A stretch of 21,739 nt of DNA from JACKCP01 sp034007295 (lineage in GTDB: Bacteria > Desulfobacterota > Desulfobacteria > Desulfobacterales > JACKCP01), in NCBI GenBank assembly GCA_034007295.1, contig JAVERC010000052.1:1-21739 (forward strand), written 5' to 3'. Positions 14,149 through 21,556 of this stretch are shown one piece after another. A program made the position numbers and the translations under genes. The notes beneath the pieces were generated by a model. It did not search any database and was not told the origin of the DNA. It worked only from the letters and a program-made list of their open reading frames with translations. How positions within the stretch are numbered: position 1 is the first letter of the stretch; each line of letters begins with the position of its first letter.

Positions 14149-15490
14149 AAATCATGTTTCAACAACAAATGCGTGCAAAATGTGTACACCAATGGGAGCA
14201 TCGCTTGCCTTCAGGGGAGTTAAGGGTTCCATGCCTTTTATTCACGGTTCCCAGGGGTGCGCCACTTATATGAGAAGATATATAATCAGTCATTTCAGGG
14301 AGCCTGCCGATATTGCATCTTCATCTCTTGGTGAAAAACATGCTGTTTTCGGAGGAGCTCCGAATCTTAAAAAAGGGATTTTAAATGTTACCGAAAAATA
14401 CAATCCTGAAATGATAGGAATTGCATCGACATGTCTTACTGAAACAATCGGAGATGATCTTAAAATGATTACAACCGAATTTTTAAGTGAATTTGCAGAC
14501 CTTGATCTTCCTCATCTTGTGACAGTTTCAACTCCAAGCTATTCAGGAACCCATCTGAACGGGTGGAAGCTTGCAGTAAGATCCATGATAGAAAAGTTTG
14601 CAGGGAGTTCACCGGCTCTTACTGCAGATAATACCATAAATATCTTCCCTAATTTTCTCTCTCCTGCCGATATCCGGCTCCTGTCGGGGATATTCAGGGA
14701 ATACGGTCTGAAAACAATGATTCTTCCAAACATTTCAGACACCCTGGATTCCCCGTCATGGAGGGAATATATCAATATTCCAGAAGGAGGGACTTCGGTA
14801 AATGAAATTGCACTGGCTCACAGGTCAAAGGCAAGTATTGAGTTTGGATATTTTCATAAAGGAGAAAGTGCAGGCTCTTATCTTGAAGAAAATTTCAGTG
14901 TGAAAAATTATAATCTTCTTCCTCCTGTAGGTATGAGGGCAACAGATGCTCTTCTTTCGGCAATTGAAAAAATTACAGGACTTGAAAGGCCGCAAAGGTT
15001 TGTAAATGAAAGGGGAAGGCTTATTGATTCTCTTGTTGACGGACACAAATATATCAACTTCAAAAAAGCTCTTGTATACGGTGATGAAGATTTTGTTGTC
15101 TCAATGGTTTCCTTTCTTTGCGAAACAGGGGTTAAGCCTGTAATTGCTGCAAGCGGTGGAAAGGCAGATTTAAGAAAAAGAATTGAAGCAATATGTAAAG
15201 GCTTTTGTCCATGTCCTCTGGTTCTGGAAGATTCAGATTTTGACACAATAGAAATTGCGGCAGCAGATATAAAGCCTGATTTAATGATTGGAAATTCCAA
15301 AGGTTTTAAGATTTCAAAAAAACTTGGAATTCCTCTTATAAGGGCAGGATTTCCAATTCATGACAGGTTTGGAGGCCAGAGAATAATTACAACAGGCTAT
15401 GAGGGAGCACTAAGTCTTTTGGATTTAATTGTGAATACAGCCATTACCACTCTTCAGGAAGAAACAAGGGTGGGATACGGATATATGTAA
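14141..15490 (+). CDS. nifN: FeMo-cofactor scaffold protein NifN
   Basis: A 449-residue NifK paralogue, partner of NifE. NifK-like motifs remain: NACKMCTPMGA (10-20, Cys12/Cys15), HGSQGCATYMRR (Cys40) and ASTCLTETIGDD (Cys98). It starts at a GTG (14141) with GGAGGT five bases upstream, overlapping nifE. Unlike many clostridial clusters it is not fused to NifB; NifB is a separate gene 12 bp downstream. The operon order is H-I1-I2-D-K-fdx-E-N-B. Confidence 0.96.
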   Translation: MAENHVSTTNACKMCTPMGASLAFRGVKGSMPFIHGSQGCATYMRRYIISHFREPADIASSSLGEKHAVFGGAPNLKKGILNVTEKYNPEMIGIASTCLTETIGDDLKMITTEFLSEFADLDLPHLVTVSTPSYSGTHLNGWKLAVRSMIEKFAGSSPALTADNTINIFPNFLSPADIRLLSGIFREYGLKTMILPNISDTLDSPSWREYINIPEGGTSVNEIALAHRSKASIEFGYFHKGESAGSYLEENFSVKNYNLLPPVGMRATDALLSAIEKITGLERPQRFVNERGRLIDSLVDGHKYINFKKALVYGDEDFVVSMVSFLCETGVKPVIAASGGKADLRKRIEAICKGFCPCPLVLEDSDFDTIEIAAADIKPDLMIGNSKGFKISKKLGIPLIRAGFPIHDRFGGQRIITTGYEGALSLLDLIVNTAITTLQEETRVGYGYM

Positions 15491-15502
15491 AGAGGTGATA
15501 TT

Positions 15503-16765
15503 ATGAAATCAAATTCTTCAACACACCCATGTTTCAATAAAAATGCATCCGGAAAATACGGAAGGGTTCATCTTCCCGTAGCTCCCAAATGCAATGTAAG
15601 CTGTAATTTCTGCAACAGAAAATACGACTGCGTCAACGAATCAAGACCAGGCGTTACAAGTGCGGTCTTAAATCCATATCAGGCCAGGCAATATATGAGG
15701 CTTGTAATGGAGAAAGCCCCCTATATAAGCGTTGCAGGAATTGCGGGCCCCGGAGATCCCATGGCAAATGCTTCAAATGTCTTAAAAACCATGAAGCTTA
15801 TAAAGCAGGATTTTCCTGAGATGATTTTCTGTCTTTCAACAAACGGTCTTGGAATGCCGGGCCATGTTGAGGCTTTTGCAGAATTTATAAGTCATGCAAC
15901 AATTACAATAAGTTCAGCTGATCCTGAAACAGGCGGAAAAATTTATTCAAGGGTTACAGACGGCAAAGCAATTTACAGCGGAGCAAAAGGCGGAGAGGTA
16001 ATTCTTTCAAGACAGCTCAGGGCAATTCAGGAGCTTAAAAGTCATGGTGTTGCTGTAAAAATAAATTTTATTGCAATTCCAGGAATTAATTATGAACAGG
16101 TTGAAAATGTTGCAAAAATTGGTGCTTATCTTGGAGCTGATCTAATGAATATAATTCCGCTTATGCCTGTAGAAGACACAGTTTTTGCACATCTAAAGGA
16201 ACCTTCTTCAAAAGAAATAAACGAGCTTCGCAAAAAAGCTGAAAAATATATCCCCCAGATGACCCATTGCAGACGCTGCAGAGCAGATGCTGTGGGACTT
16301 CTTGGAAATGATCTTTCATCAGAAATGGCTCCAGGACTTTTCAGATGTTCAAAAATGAGCTGTGAAGAAGAGAAAAAAGAATATGTTGCCGTTGCTACAC
16401 GGGAAGGAATTCTTGTGAACGAACATCTTGGAAAGGCTTCAGGTTTTCATATCTGGGAAAAAACTGAAACCGGTGCAAGGTTTGTTGAAGAAAGAAAAGC
16501 TCCTTTGCCCGGAGGCGGTGATTCAAGATGGGAAAGTCTTGCCTCAGTCCTTCATGACTGCAAGGCAGTTCTTGCATTACAGGCAGGTACTGCCCCGGAA
16601 GATGCCTTGAAAAAACACAAAATAAAGGTGCTTTTGTGTTCAGGTCTTATTGAAGATGCAGTTGAGGCTTTTTTCAGCGGAAAGGGTACGGAATTTTTTA
16701 CTCCCAGGCGTTTTGGGGTTGGCGGCGGATGTTCTAGCAGGGGTGAGGGTGCAGGGTGCTGCTGA
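15503..16765 (+). CDS. nifB: FeMo-cofactor biosynthesis radical-SAM protein NifB with C-terminal NifX domain
   Basis: A 420-residue radical-SAM enzyme that fuses two 4Fe-4S clusters and inserts the central carbide to make NifB-co. The SAM-cluster motif is CNVSCNFC (30-37). Further cluster-binding Cys/His lie at HPC (8-10), Cys43 and HCRRC (255-259). Residues about 290-400 (VAVATREGILVNEHLGKASGF and onward) form a NifX/NafY-like cofactor-carrier domain fused at the C-terminus, which may explain the absence of a separate nifX. The tail is Gly/Cys-rich (GGGCSSRGEGAGCC, Cys410, 419, 420) and could add a metal site; this is speculative. AGAGGTG precedes the ATG. It is the last gene before a strong terminator. 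Confidence 0.97.
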   Translation: MKSNSSTHPCFNKNASGKYGRVHLPVAPKCNVSCNFCNRKYDCVNESRPGVTSAVLNPYQARQYMRLVMEKAPYISVAGIAGPGDPMANASNVLKTMKLIKQDFPEMIFCLSTNGLGMPGHVEAFAEFISHATITISSADPETGGKIYSRVTDGKAIYSGAKGGEVILSRQLRAIQELKSHGVAVKINFIAIPGINYEQVENVAKIGAYLGADLMNIIPLMPVEDTVFAHLKEPSSKEINELRKKAEKYIPQMTHCRRCRADAVGLLGNDLSSEMAPGLFRCSKMSCEEEKKEYVAVATREGILVNEHLGKASGFHIWEKTETGARFVEERKAPLPGGGDSRWESLASVLHDCKAVLALQAGTAPEDALKKHKIKVLLCSGLIEDAVEAFFSGKGTEFFTPRRFGVGGGCSSRGEGAGCC

Positions 16766-16777
16766 TTGAAAATAATG

Positions 16778-16805
16778 AAGTTACGAAGGGTTGCCTTCGT
16801 AACTT
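16778..16805 (+). terminator. Terminator of the nif operon (probably bidirectional)
   Basis: A perfect 12-bp stem, AAGTTACGAAGG and CCTTCGTAACTT, with a four-base loop GTTG and a following TTTTATT. It starts 12 bp after the nifB stop. The minus-strand side is also T-rich, so it may serve the convergent tetR operon as well. Confidence 0.93.
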
Positions 16806-16930
16806 TTATTGCAAATATATTTTGAAGTATTTCAATTCTTTTAGTTTGAGTGTTTTGTGAAATTTTCATCCTTTATGATTATGATAATTGTCGTAGGAGT
16901 ATTTTTTCTAAAGGAGGAAAATTAGAAACA

Positions 16931-17119
16931 TTAAAAAAATATTTGGATGCCGGCTTTGAGTTGAGTGATGATCAGCTTTCTGACATATACTGCACCCCGA
17001 AGTTTGCGTATTGCTTTTTCTACAGTTTCAGGTCTGTTATTCATGACTGCATCGCCAAGTTCTGCAGACATTGGGTTTTCCATTGCTATTTTGTCCTTTA
17101 TCTTTAATTCAACTGACAT
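16931..17119 (-). CDS. Small hypothetical protein
   Basis: A 62-residue ORF I do not recognise. The first 40 residues (MSVELKIKDKIAMENPMSAE and onward to KAIRKLRG) are charged and look like a real helical protein. The last 20 are more hydrophobic and basic and may be read-through of unrelated sequence. The ATG has AAGGTG about six bases upstream. It lies 52 bp after the acuI-like gene on the same strand, so it may be the third gene of the tetR operon. The opposite strand at 16917-16985 also reads like protein, so this could be a truncated gene joined to another fragment. No function assigned. Confidence 0.45.
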   Translation of the reverse strand: MSVELKIKDKIAMENPMSAELGDAVMNNRPETVEKAIRKLRGAVYVRKLIITQLKAGIQIFF

Positions 17120-17171
17120 ATATTCACCTTTTTCAAATGATTTGAACAGCAGGCTGCTTACAGGTCTTTTT

Positions 17172-18179
17172 TTAAATTAAATCCTGATTCAGGTTTACAA
17201 TTGTTCTGCCCCTGTTTCTGCCGCTGAGCATCAGATCAATTTTTTCACTTAAAAGTTCAAGGGGAATTTCAGAAACAAATTCATTTATTTTATGATGGTT
17301 CCATTTTTCTGCAATGGCATCCCAGACTTTTTTTCTCAAAGGCATTGGACATTGCTGTGAATCAATTCCAATCAGTGAAACTCCCCTTAGAATAAAAGGG
17401 TATACATTGAGAGGCAGTTCATGTGAAGCCGCATTTCCGCAGCAGGTAACAGCTCCGTTCTGCTTTGTCGATTTGACTGCATTGGCAAGAATGTTTCCGC
17501 CTACAGTATCTATGCAACCGGCCCAGCGTTCTTTAAGAAGAGGTGCATTTCCTGCTGAAGCCTCCTCAATACTTATTACGGATTTTGCACCAAGGCTTAA
17601 AAGGTAATCTGATTCATCGCTAAATCCGTTGACGGCACACACAGAAAAACCCCCCTGATTTAAAATTGAAACCGCTATGCTTCCAACCCCTCCTGTTGCT
17701 CCGGTGACAAGTATTTCGCCGGATTCAGGGCTTATGCCTGAGTTTATAAGTTTGTATGCAGAAAGTCCTGCTGTAAAACCTGCAGTTCCAAACATCATGC
17801 TCTGTCTGAGGCTGAGTTTTTCCGGAAGAGGAACAACCCATGAGTCAGGAACTCTTATAAACCCGGAAAATCCTCCTGAAGTGTTCATTCCAAGATCATA
17901 GCTTGTTACAATAACTTTATCGCCCGGTTTGAAAAGACTTGTCTGACTGTCCTCAACAATACCTGCTGCATCAATTCCCGGAGTGTGGGGATATTTTCTG
18001 GTTACACCCTTATTTCCGCTGGCAGACAAGGCATCCTTGTAATTAAGGGATGAATAATAAACACGGACAAGTACATTCCCTGAAGGAAGATCTTCAATTC
18101 TGCGTTCCCTGATTTCGCGGTGAAAAATTCCTTTTTCCACTTCGTTTACAACAAGAGCTTTAAACTTTGTGTCTGACAT
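17172..18179 (-). CDS. AcuI/YhdH-family NADPH-dependent acryloyl-CoA reductase or quinone oxidoreductase
   Basis: A 335-residue medium-chain dehydrogenase/reductase without the catalytic zinc ligands of alcohol dehydrogenases. Subfamily marks are VYYSSLNYKDALSASG, the nucleotide-binding VTGATGGVGSIAV (about 159-171), and GIDSQQCPMPLRKKVW near 273-288, typical of AcuI/YhdH. Such enzymes reduce acryloyl-CoA and related electrophilic enoyl compounds with NADPH. It begins 9 bp after the tetR stop and has a GGAGG-type site in that gap. Operon partnership with a NemR-like regulator suggests detoxification of reactive electrophiles; the true substrate is unknown. Confidence 0.85.
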   Translation of the reverse strand: MSDTKFKALVVNEVEKGIFHREIRERRIEDLPSGNVLVRVYYSSLNYKDALSASGNKGVTRKYPHTPGIDAAGIVEDSQTSLFKPGDKVIVTSYDLGMNTSGGFSGFIRVPDSWVVPLPEKLSLRQSMMFGTAGFTAGLSAYKLINSGISPESGEILVTGATGGVGSIAVSILNQGGFSVCAVNGFSDESDYLLSLGAKSVISIEEASAGNAPLLKERWAGCIDTVGGNILANAVKSTKQNGAVTCCGNAASHELPLNVYPFILRGVSLIGIDSQQCPMPLRKKVWDAIAEKWNHHKINEFVSEIPLELLSEKIDLMLSGRNRGRTIVNLNQDLI

Positions 18180-18188
18180 TTTTCCTCC

Positions 18189-18773
18189 TTATTTTTGAAT
18201 TTGCGATAAATGGTCTGTCAAAGATGCAATTGTATAATCAAGATTTTCTTTTGATTTATCAGCGGTATACATTACACATGCACCGAGAAGACCTGAAAAA
18301 ATCATTTCAGTAACCTTTCTTGTATTTACGCCTTCAGCCAGACCGCCTCTTTTTTTTTCTTCATCCAGAAGAGTTCTGAACATATTCTTTAACCTTTCAA
18401 AACCCTTGTTTACTTCCTGTGCAAGTTTTGGAGCCTGATCATTCAGTTCCACAGACAGGTTGATAAAAATACATCCCCCAGGGAAATTGTGCTGATCTGC
18501 AAGATATTTATCCCTGTAATTTTCAAGGATTTTTTTTATTTTTTCCAGGGGCCTTTCAATTTCTTCAGTTCCTGAAAGGTTTTTTTCCTGCCAGAGTTTT
18601 CTTGCTCTGCTCAATGTGGCAAAATAGAGGTCTTCCTTTGATTTGAAATGGTTGTAAAATCCACCTTTGGAGGTTCCTGCTGCCTGAATGATATCTGTTA
18701 CAGATGTGGTCATAAATCCCTTTACTGAAAAAAGCTTTAATGATTCATCAATTATTTTTTCTTTTATACTCAC
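18189..18773 (-). CDS. TetR/AcrR-family transcriptional repressor, NemR-like
   Basis: A 194-residue regulator with an N-terminal helix-turn-helix (TTSVTDIIQAAGTSKGGFYNHFKSKEDL split across 22-49) and a ligand-binding C-terminal domain. Its GGCIFINLSVEL stretch (99-110) resembles the GC-x-x-x-NL region of NemR-type repressors, with Cys101 near the position of E. coli NemR's redox-sensing Cys106. It starts at a GTG with AGGA eight bases upstream. A perfect inverted repeat of NemR-box form lies 89 bp upstream at 18862-18879, between this gene and the divergent flavoproteins, so autoregulation and control of both units is likely. Inducer unknown; reactive electrophiles or quinones are plausible. 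Confidence 0.88.
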   Translation of the reverse strand: MSIKEKIIDESLKLFSVKGFMTTSVTDIIQAAGTSKGGFYNHFKSKEDLYFATLSRARKLWQEKNLSGTEEIERPLEKIKKILENYRDKYLADQHNFPGGCIFINLSVELNDQAPKLAQEVNKGFERLKNMFRTLLDEEKKRGGLAEGVNTRKVTEMIFSGLLGACVMYTADKSKENLDYTIASLTDHLSQIQK

Positions 18774-19052
18774 GGTGTATTCCTGTTTAAGTCAAATTGA
18801 GTTATTTCTTGCTGAATAAAAAATTCTGGTTTTTTGCCAATCTCTATTTAGTTTTTTTATCACAGACCGACCGGTCTGTCTTCTCATGAATATATCCTCT
18901 CATTTAACCTTGTCAATTGAAAATTTTTCTTAAGTCTCCAGTCTGGAATCAGAAAATCCGGATTTTCGGCTGTTACTATTTAGTTGTTGTTTTAAAAAAA
19001 AGTTCAATGGCTTATCATAAAAAATAAAATCCAAGTCAAAAAAGGAGCAGAC
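18774..19052. promoter_or_regulatory. Divergent promoter region of the tetR and flavoprotein operons
   Basis: A 279-bp gene-free stretch. Apart from the operator I could not place confident -35/-10 boxes for either direction. The flavin-reductase gene has AAAAAAGGAGCAG just before its ATG. Confidence 0.5.
18862..18879. promoter_or_regulatory. Probable TetR operator ACAGACC-GACC-GGTCTGT
   Basis: A perfect 7-bp inverted repeat with a four-base spacer. Its core AGACC-N4-GGTCT equals the published NemR box half-sites as I remember them (TAGACC-N4-GGTCTA). It sits between the tetR-acuI-like operon and the divergent flavin-reductase/nitroreductase pair. Confidence 0.75.
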
Positions 19053-19616
19053 ATGAAAAAAATAGGACCTGTAAACGGATTATATCCAATGCCTACAACA
19101 CTTATCGGAGCCATGGTTGACGGAAAGGCTAATTTTCTGGCAGCTGCCCATGTCGGAATTCTGAATCATGGGAAACCTCAGTATCTTTCTGCGGGGCTTA
19201 ACAAGTCACATTATACAAATAAAGGCATAAAAGAAAACAAGGTGTTCAGCATCTGTATTCCTTCCTTTGATCTTGTTGTAAAAACAGACTACTGCGGCAT
19301 TGTAACAGGGAAAAAAACTGATAAATCAGGGGTTTTTGAAGTTTTCACAGGAGAGCTTGAGAATGCACCGATGATAATGGAATGTCCTGTAAATATGGAG
19401 ATGAAGCTGCACGATATTCTTGATTACGGAACACACGAGATTTTTGTGGGCGAAGTTTTTGAGACCCATGTTCATGATGGTGCTGTTAATGAAAAAGGAA
19501 AAATTGACATATCAAAAACTCAGCCTATGGTTTTTGACATGCACAGCATGACCTACAGAAAAGTGGGAGACATTGTGGGCAAATGCTGGAATATTGGAAA
19601 AGAACTTAAAAAATAA
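19053..19616 (+). CDS. Flavin reductase-like FMN-binding protein (flavoredoxin family)
   Basis: A 187-residue protein of the flavin-reductase-like split-barrel fold. It opens with PVNGLYPMPTTLIGAMVDGK and continues FLAAAHVGILNHGKPQYLSAGL, with SHYTNKGIKENKVFSICIPS, the usual FMN-binding face of flavoredoxins. Related proteins in Desulfovibrio carry electrons via bound FMN; whether this one reduces free flavin or acts as a carrier cannot be told. GGAGCAG precedes the ATG. It is followed after 16 bp by a nitroreductase and is divergent from a TetR regulator across a NemR-like operator, so the two flavoproteins probably work together on an electrophilic substrate. Confidence 0.85.
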   Translation: MKKIGPVNGLYPMPTTLIGAMVDGKANFLAAAHVGILNHGKPQYLSAGLNKSHYTNKGIKENKVFSICIPSFDLVVKTDYCGIVTGKKTDKSGVFEVFTGELENAPMIMECPVNMEMKLHDILDYGTHEIFVGEVFETHVHDGAVNEKGKIDISKTQPMVFDMHSMTYRKVGDIVGKCWNIGKELKK

Positions 19617-19632
19617 CACGGAGGTCTGGATC

Positions 19633-20145
19633 TTGGATATTTTTGATGCCCTTAAAACAAGAAGAAGCATAAGAGCCTACACTGACAGGGAAATAAAAGA
19701 TGATGATATAAAGACAATAATCAATGCAGCAATGATGGCTCCAAGTGCTGGAAATGCAAGACCCTGGCATTTTATAGTTATTAAGGACACAAACACACTT
19801 TCAAAAATTAAAAATATAAATCCCTATGCAAAAATGGCGGACAATGCAAAGGCCGCAATATTGATTTGCGGTGATATTTCTCTTGAAAAACATCCCGGCT
19901 TCTGGGTTCAGGACTGTTCTGCCGCAACCCAGAATCTGCTTTTGGCTGCCCATGGGCTGGGTATAGGAAGTGTCTGGACAGGGGTTTATCCCATAGAGGA
20001 GAGAGTCAAAGGCTTTAAAGAGCTTTTTAATCTCCCTGAGAATGTTATTCCTTTGTCCCTTTCCCTTCTTGGTTATCCTGAAAAAATTCCGGAATCAGGA
20101 TCAAGATTTGAGGAAAACAAAATTCATTTTGAAAAGTGGTGCTGA
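19633..20145 (+). CDS. Nitroreductase-family FMN oxidoreductase
   Basis: A 170-residue FMN enzyme of the small nitroreductase family, reducing nitro compounds, quinones or enones with NAD(P)H or a flavin partner. It has FMN-binding RRSIRAYTDREI near the start, MMAPSAGNARPWHFIVI, and the helix QDCSAATQNLLLAAHGLGIG followed by SVWTGVYP. I start at TTG 19633, with GGAGGT seven bases upstream. The longer in-frame ATG at 19573 lies inside the preceding gene and adds 20 residues outside the family fold. The rare TTG start may lower its level relative to the partner. Confidence 0.88.
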   Translation: MDIFDALKTRRSIRAYTDREIKDDDIKTIINAAMMAPSAGNARPWHFIVIKDTNTLSKIKNINPYAKMADNAKAAILICGDISLEKHPGFWVQDCSAATQNLLLAAHGLGIGSVWTGVYPIEERVKGFKELFNLPENVIPLSLSLLGYPEKIPESGSRFEENKIHFEKWC

Positions 20146-20256
20146 TTTTGTGATGAATAAAAAATTATTACGGATGTTTTTTTTATTTTAATGCCAATAC
20201 AAATCAACTTGAACCTGAACTGATTCTTTATGTTTAAAAATTAAGCCGGAGGGACT

Positions 20257-21273
20257 ATGGTTTTTGAAGAAAATATAGAGCAGCCTGTTCTTGTTACTGG
20301 AGGCTGCGGTTTTATCGGGAAAAGAGTAGTAAAAAAACTTTTGGACAAAGACATAAGAGTAAGGGTGCTTGCAGTTCCCAATGAAGAAATACCTGCAGAC
20401 TGGAATGAAAAAGTTGAAATAGTCAGGGGCTTTCTTCCTGATGAAAAAACTGTAAAAGAGGCGTTAAATGGCGTCAGGACAATAATTCATCTTGCAGCCA
20501 TAGTCTCGGACTGGGGAGATGAAGATTTTTTCTGGAAAGTAACAGTTGAAGGCAGCAGAAAAATTTTTGATGAGGCACTGGCCAATGATGCAAAGGTTGT
20601 TCTTGCTTCAAGCATAGTGGTTTACGGCGAACAAATCGGAAAAATAGAATGTGACGAAAAAACTTCCTATGGAAAAACTTTCGGACCTTACAGCAGGACA
20701 AAAAAAGAGCAGGAAAAACTTGCTCTGAAGTATCATAATGAAAAAGGAATGAAGCTTTCAATAGTAAGGCCTGCAAATGTTTACGGACCAGGGGCAGGAA
20801 CCTGGCTTCATGATGTTATTGATGTCTTGAAAGGCAAAGCAGGGGGACTTGTTTCCGGAGGGAATATGAATGCCGGCCTTGCCTATGTTGATAATGTGGC
20901 TGATATACTTATTCTTGCCGGAGCCCAGGAAAATGAATCCTTAAGGATTTATATTGCCTGCGACTGCAGTGAAATTACATGGAAAAAATATTTCACTGAT
21001 ATTGCAGAAATAATTGGCGAAAAACAGCCCAAAGCTGTTCCATATTTTGCCGCATATCTTGGGGCCATTATTTCTGAAAAGATATGGAAACTTTTTAAAA
21101 TAAAAAAAAGACCTCCCATTACCCTGGAAGCACTGAATCTCATTGGGTCTGACAACAGATTCTCTATTGATAATGTGAAAAGAGATCTTGGGTATGTCCC
21201 CAGGGTAAGTTACAGCGAAGGTCTTTCAAGAACAATTGATTATTTGAAGGAAAAAGGAATTGTAAAGATTTAA
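20257..21273 (+). CDS. NAD-dependent epimerase/dehydratase (extended SDR)
   Basis: A 338-residue extended short-chain dehydrogenase. The Rossmann motif is VTGGCGFIGKR (13-23), followed by IIHLAAIVSDW, the SSIVVYGE strand with active-site Ser/Thr, the catalytic YSRTK (Tyr-x-x-x-Lys) near 145-149, and RPANVYGPG. The C-terminal substrate part includes a hydrophobic/basic stretch (YFAAYLGAIISEKIWKLFKI) reminiscent of 3-beta-hydroxysteroid dehydrogenase-like members, so the substrate could be a sugar nucleotide or a lipid/sterol-like ketone. GGAGG precedes the ATG. It is 111 bp after the nitroreductase with no evident terminator; co-transcription is possible but not shown. Confidence 0.85.
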   Translation: MVFEENIEQPVLVTGGCGFIGKRVVKKLLDKDIRVRVLAVPNEEIPADWNEKVEIVRGFLPDEKTVKEALNGVRTIIHLAAIVSDWGDEDFFWKVTVEGSRKIFDEALANDAKVVLASSIVVYGEQIGKIECDEKTSYGKTFGPYSRTKKEQEKLALKYHNEKGMKLSIVRPANVYGPGAGTWLHDVIDVLKGKAGGLVSGGNMNAGLAYVDNVADILILAGAQENESLRIYIACDCSEITWKKYFTDIAEIIGEKQPKAVPYFAAYLGAIISEKIWKLFKIKKRPPITLEALNLIGSDNRFSIDNVKRDLGYVPRVSYSEGLSRTIDYLKEKGIVKI

Positions 21274-21299
21274 ATTACTATATTCAATATTTTGGCTGT

Positions 21300-21343
21300 C
21301 AAATTGTACCACGCATAGCATTGGCACAGCGTGATACAATTTG
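21300..21343. repeat. Long inverted repeat (15-bp arms)
   Basis: CAAATTGTACCACGC (21300-21314) and GCGTGATACAATTTG (21329-21343) are complementary at 14 of 15 positions, around a 14-base loop. In minus-strand RNA the single mismatch becomes G-U. No strong T-run follows in either direction. It lies 26 bp after the epimerase gene; it could be a terminator-like RNA hairpin or a small dispersed palindromic element. Confidence 0.65.
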
Positions 21344-21391
21344 TTGTTAGCTGAAAAGACTTTAAAATCCACCAGTTTGGGGGTTGGATTA

Positions 21392-21556
21392 TCAGAATCT
21401 GTAGGCAAGATTTACTCCAACTTCCCTTGGATCTTCGTAAATTGTATAGTTTATAAAATAGCCTTCTGAATCATGATTTTCATCAAAAATATTTTTTCCG
21501 TAAACGTAGACATCAATATTTTTAAATTCATATCCTACTTTTGCATTCACAAGGTG
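21392..21556 (-). pseudogene. C-terminal fragment of a TonB-dependent outer-membrane receptor
   Basis: The minus strand encodes 54 residues ending at a TGA: HLVNAKVGYEFKN, then IDVYVYGKNIFDEN, and at the very end DPREVGVNLAYRF. This is the classic last beta-strands of a TonB-dependent receptor, with the NIFD motif and terminal aromatic Phe. Immediately upstream, in frame, is a TGA (21557-21559). Before it the sequence (FSAFWNYG) no longer looks like receptor barrel and soon becomes Lys-rich. The fragment therefore lacks its plug and nearly all of its barrel and cannot function. It was probably cut by an insertion or deletion at about 21557. Confidence 0.75.

Noticed and set aside
19573..19632. 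ATG start at 19573 for the nitroreductase
   Set aside because: It lies inside the flavin-reductase gene and adds residues outside the fold. TTG at 19633 has GGAGGT at good spacing and gives the usual family length.
20146..20256. Terminator between the nitroreductase and the epimerase
   Set aside because: There is a T-rich run near 20176 but no convincing stem before it.
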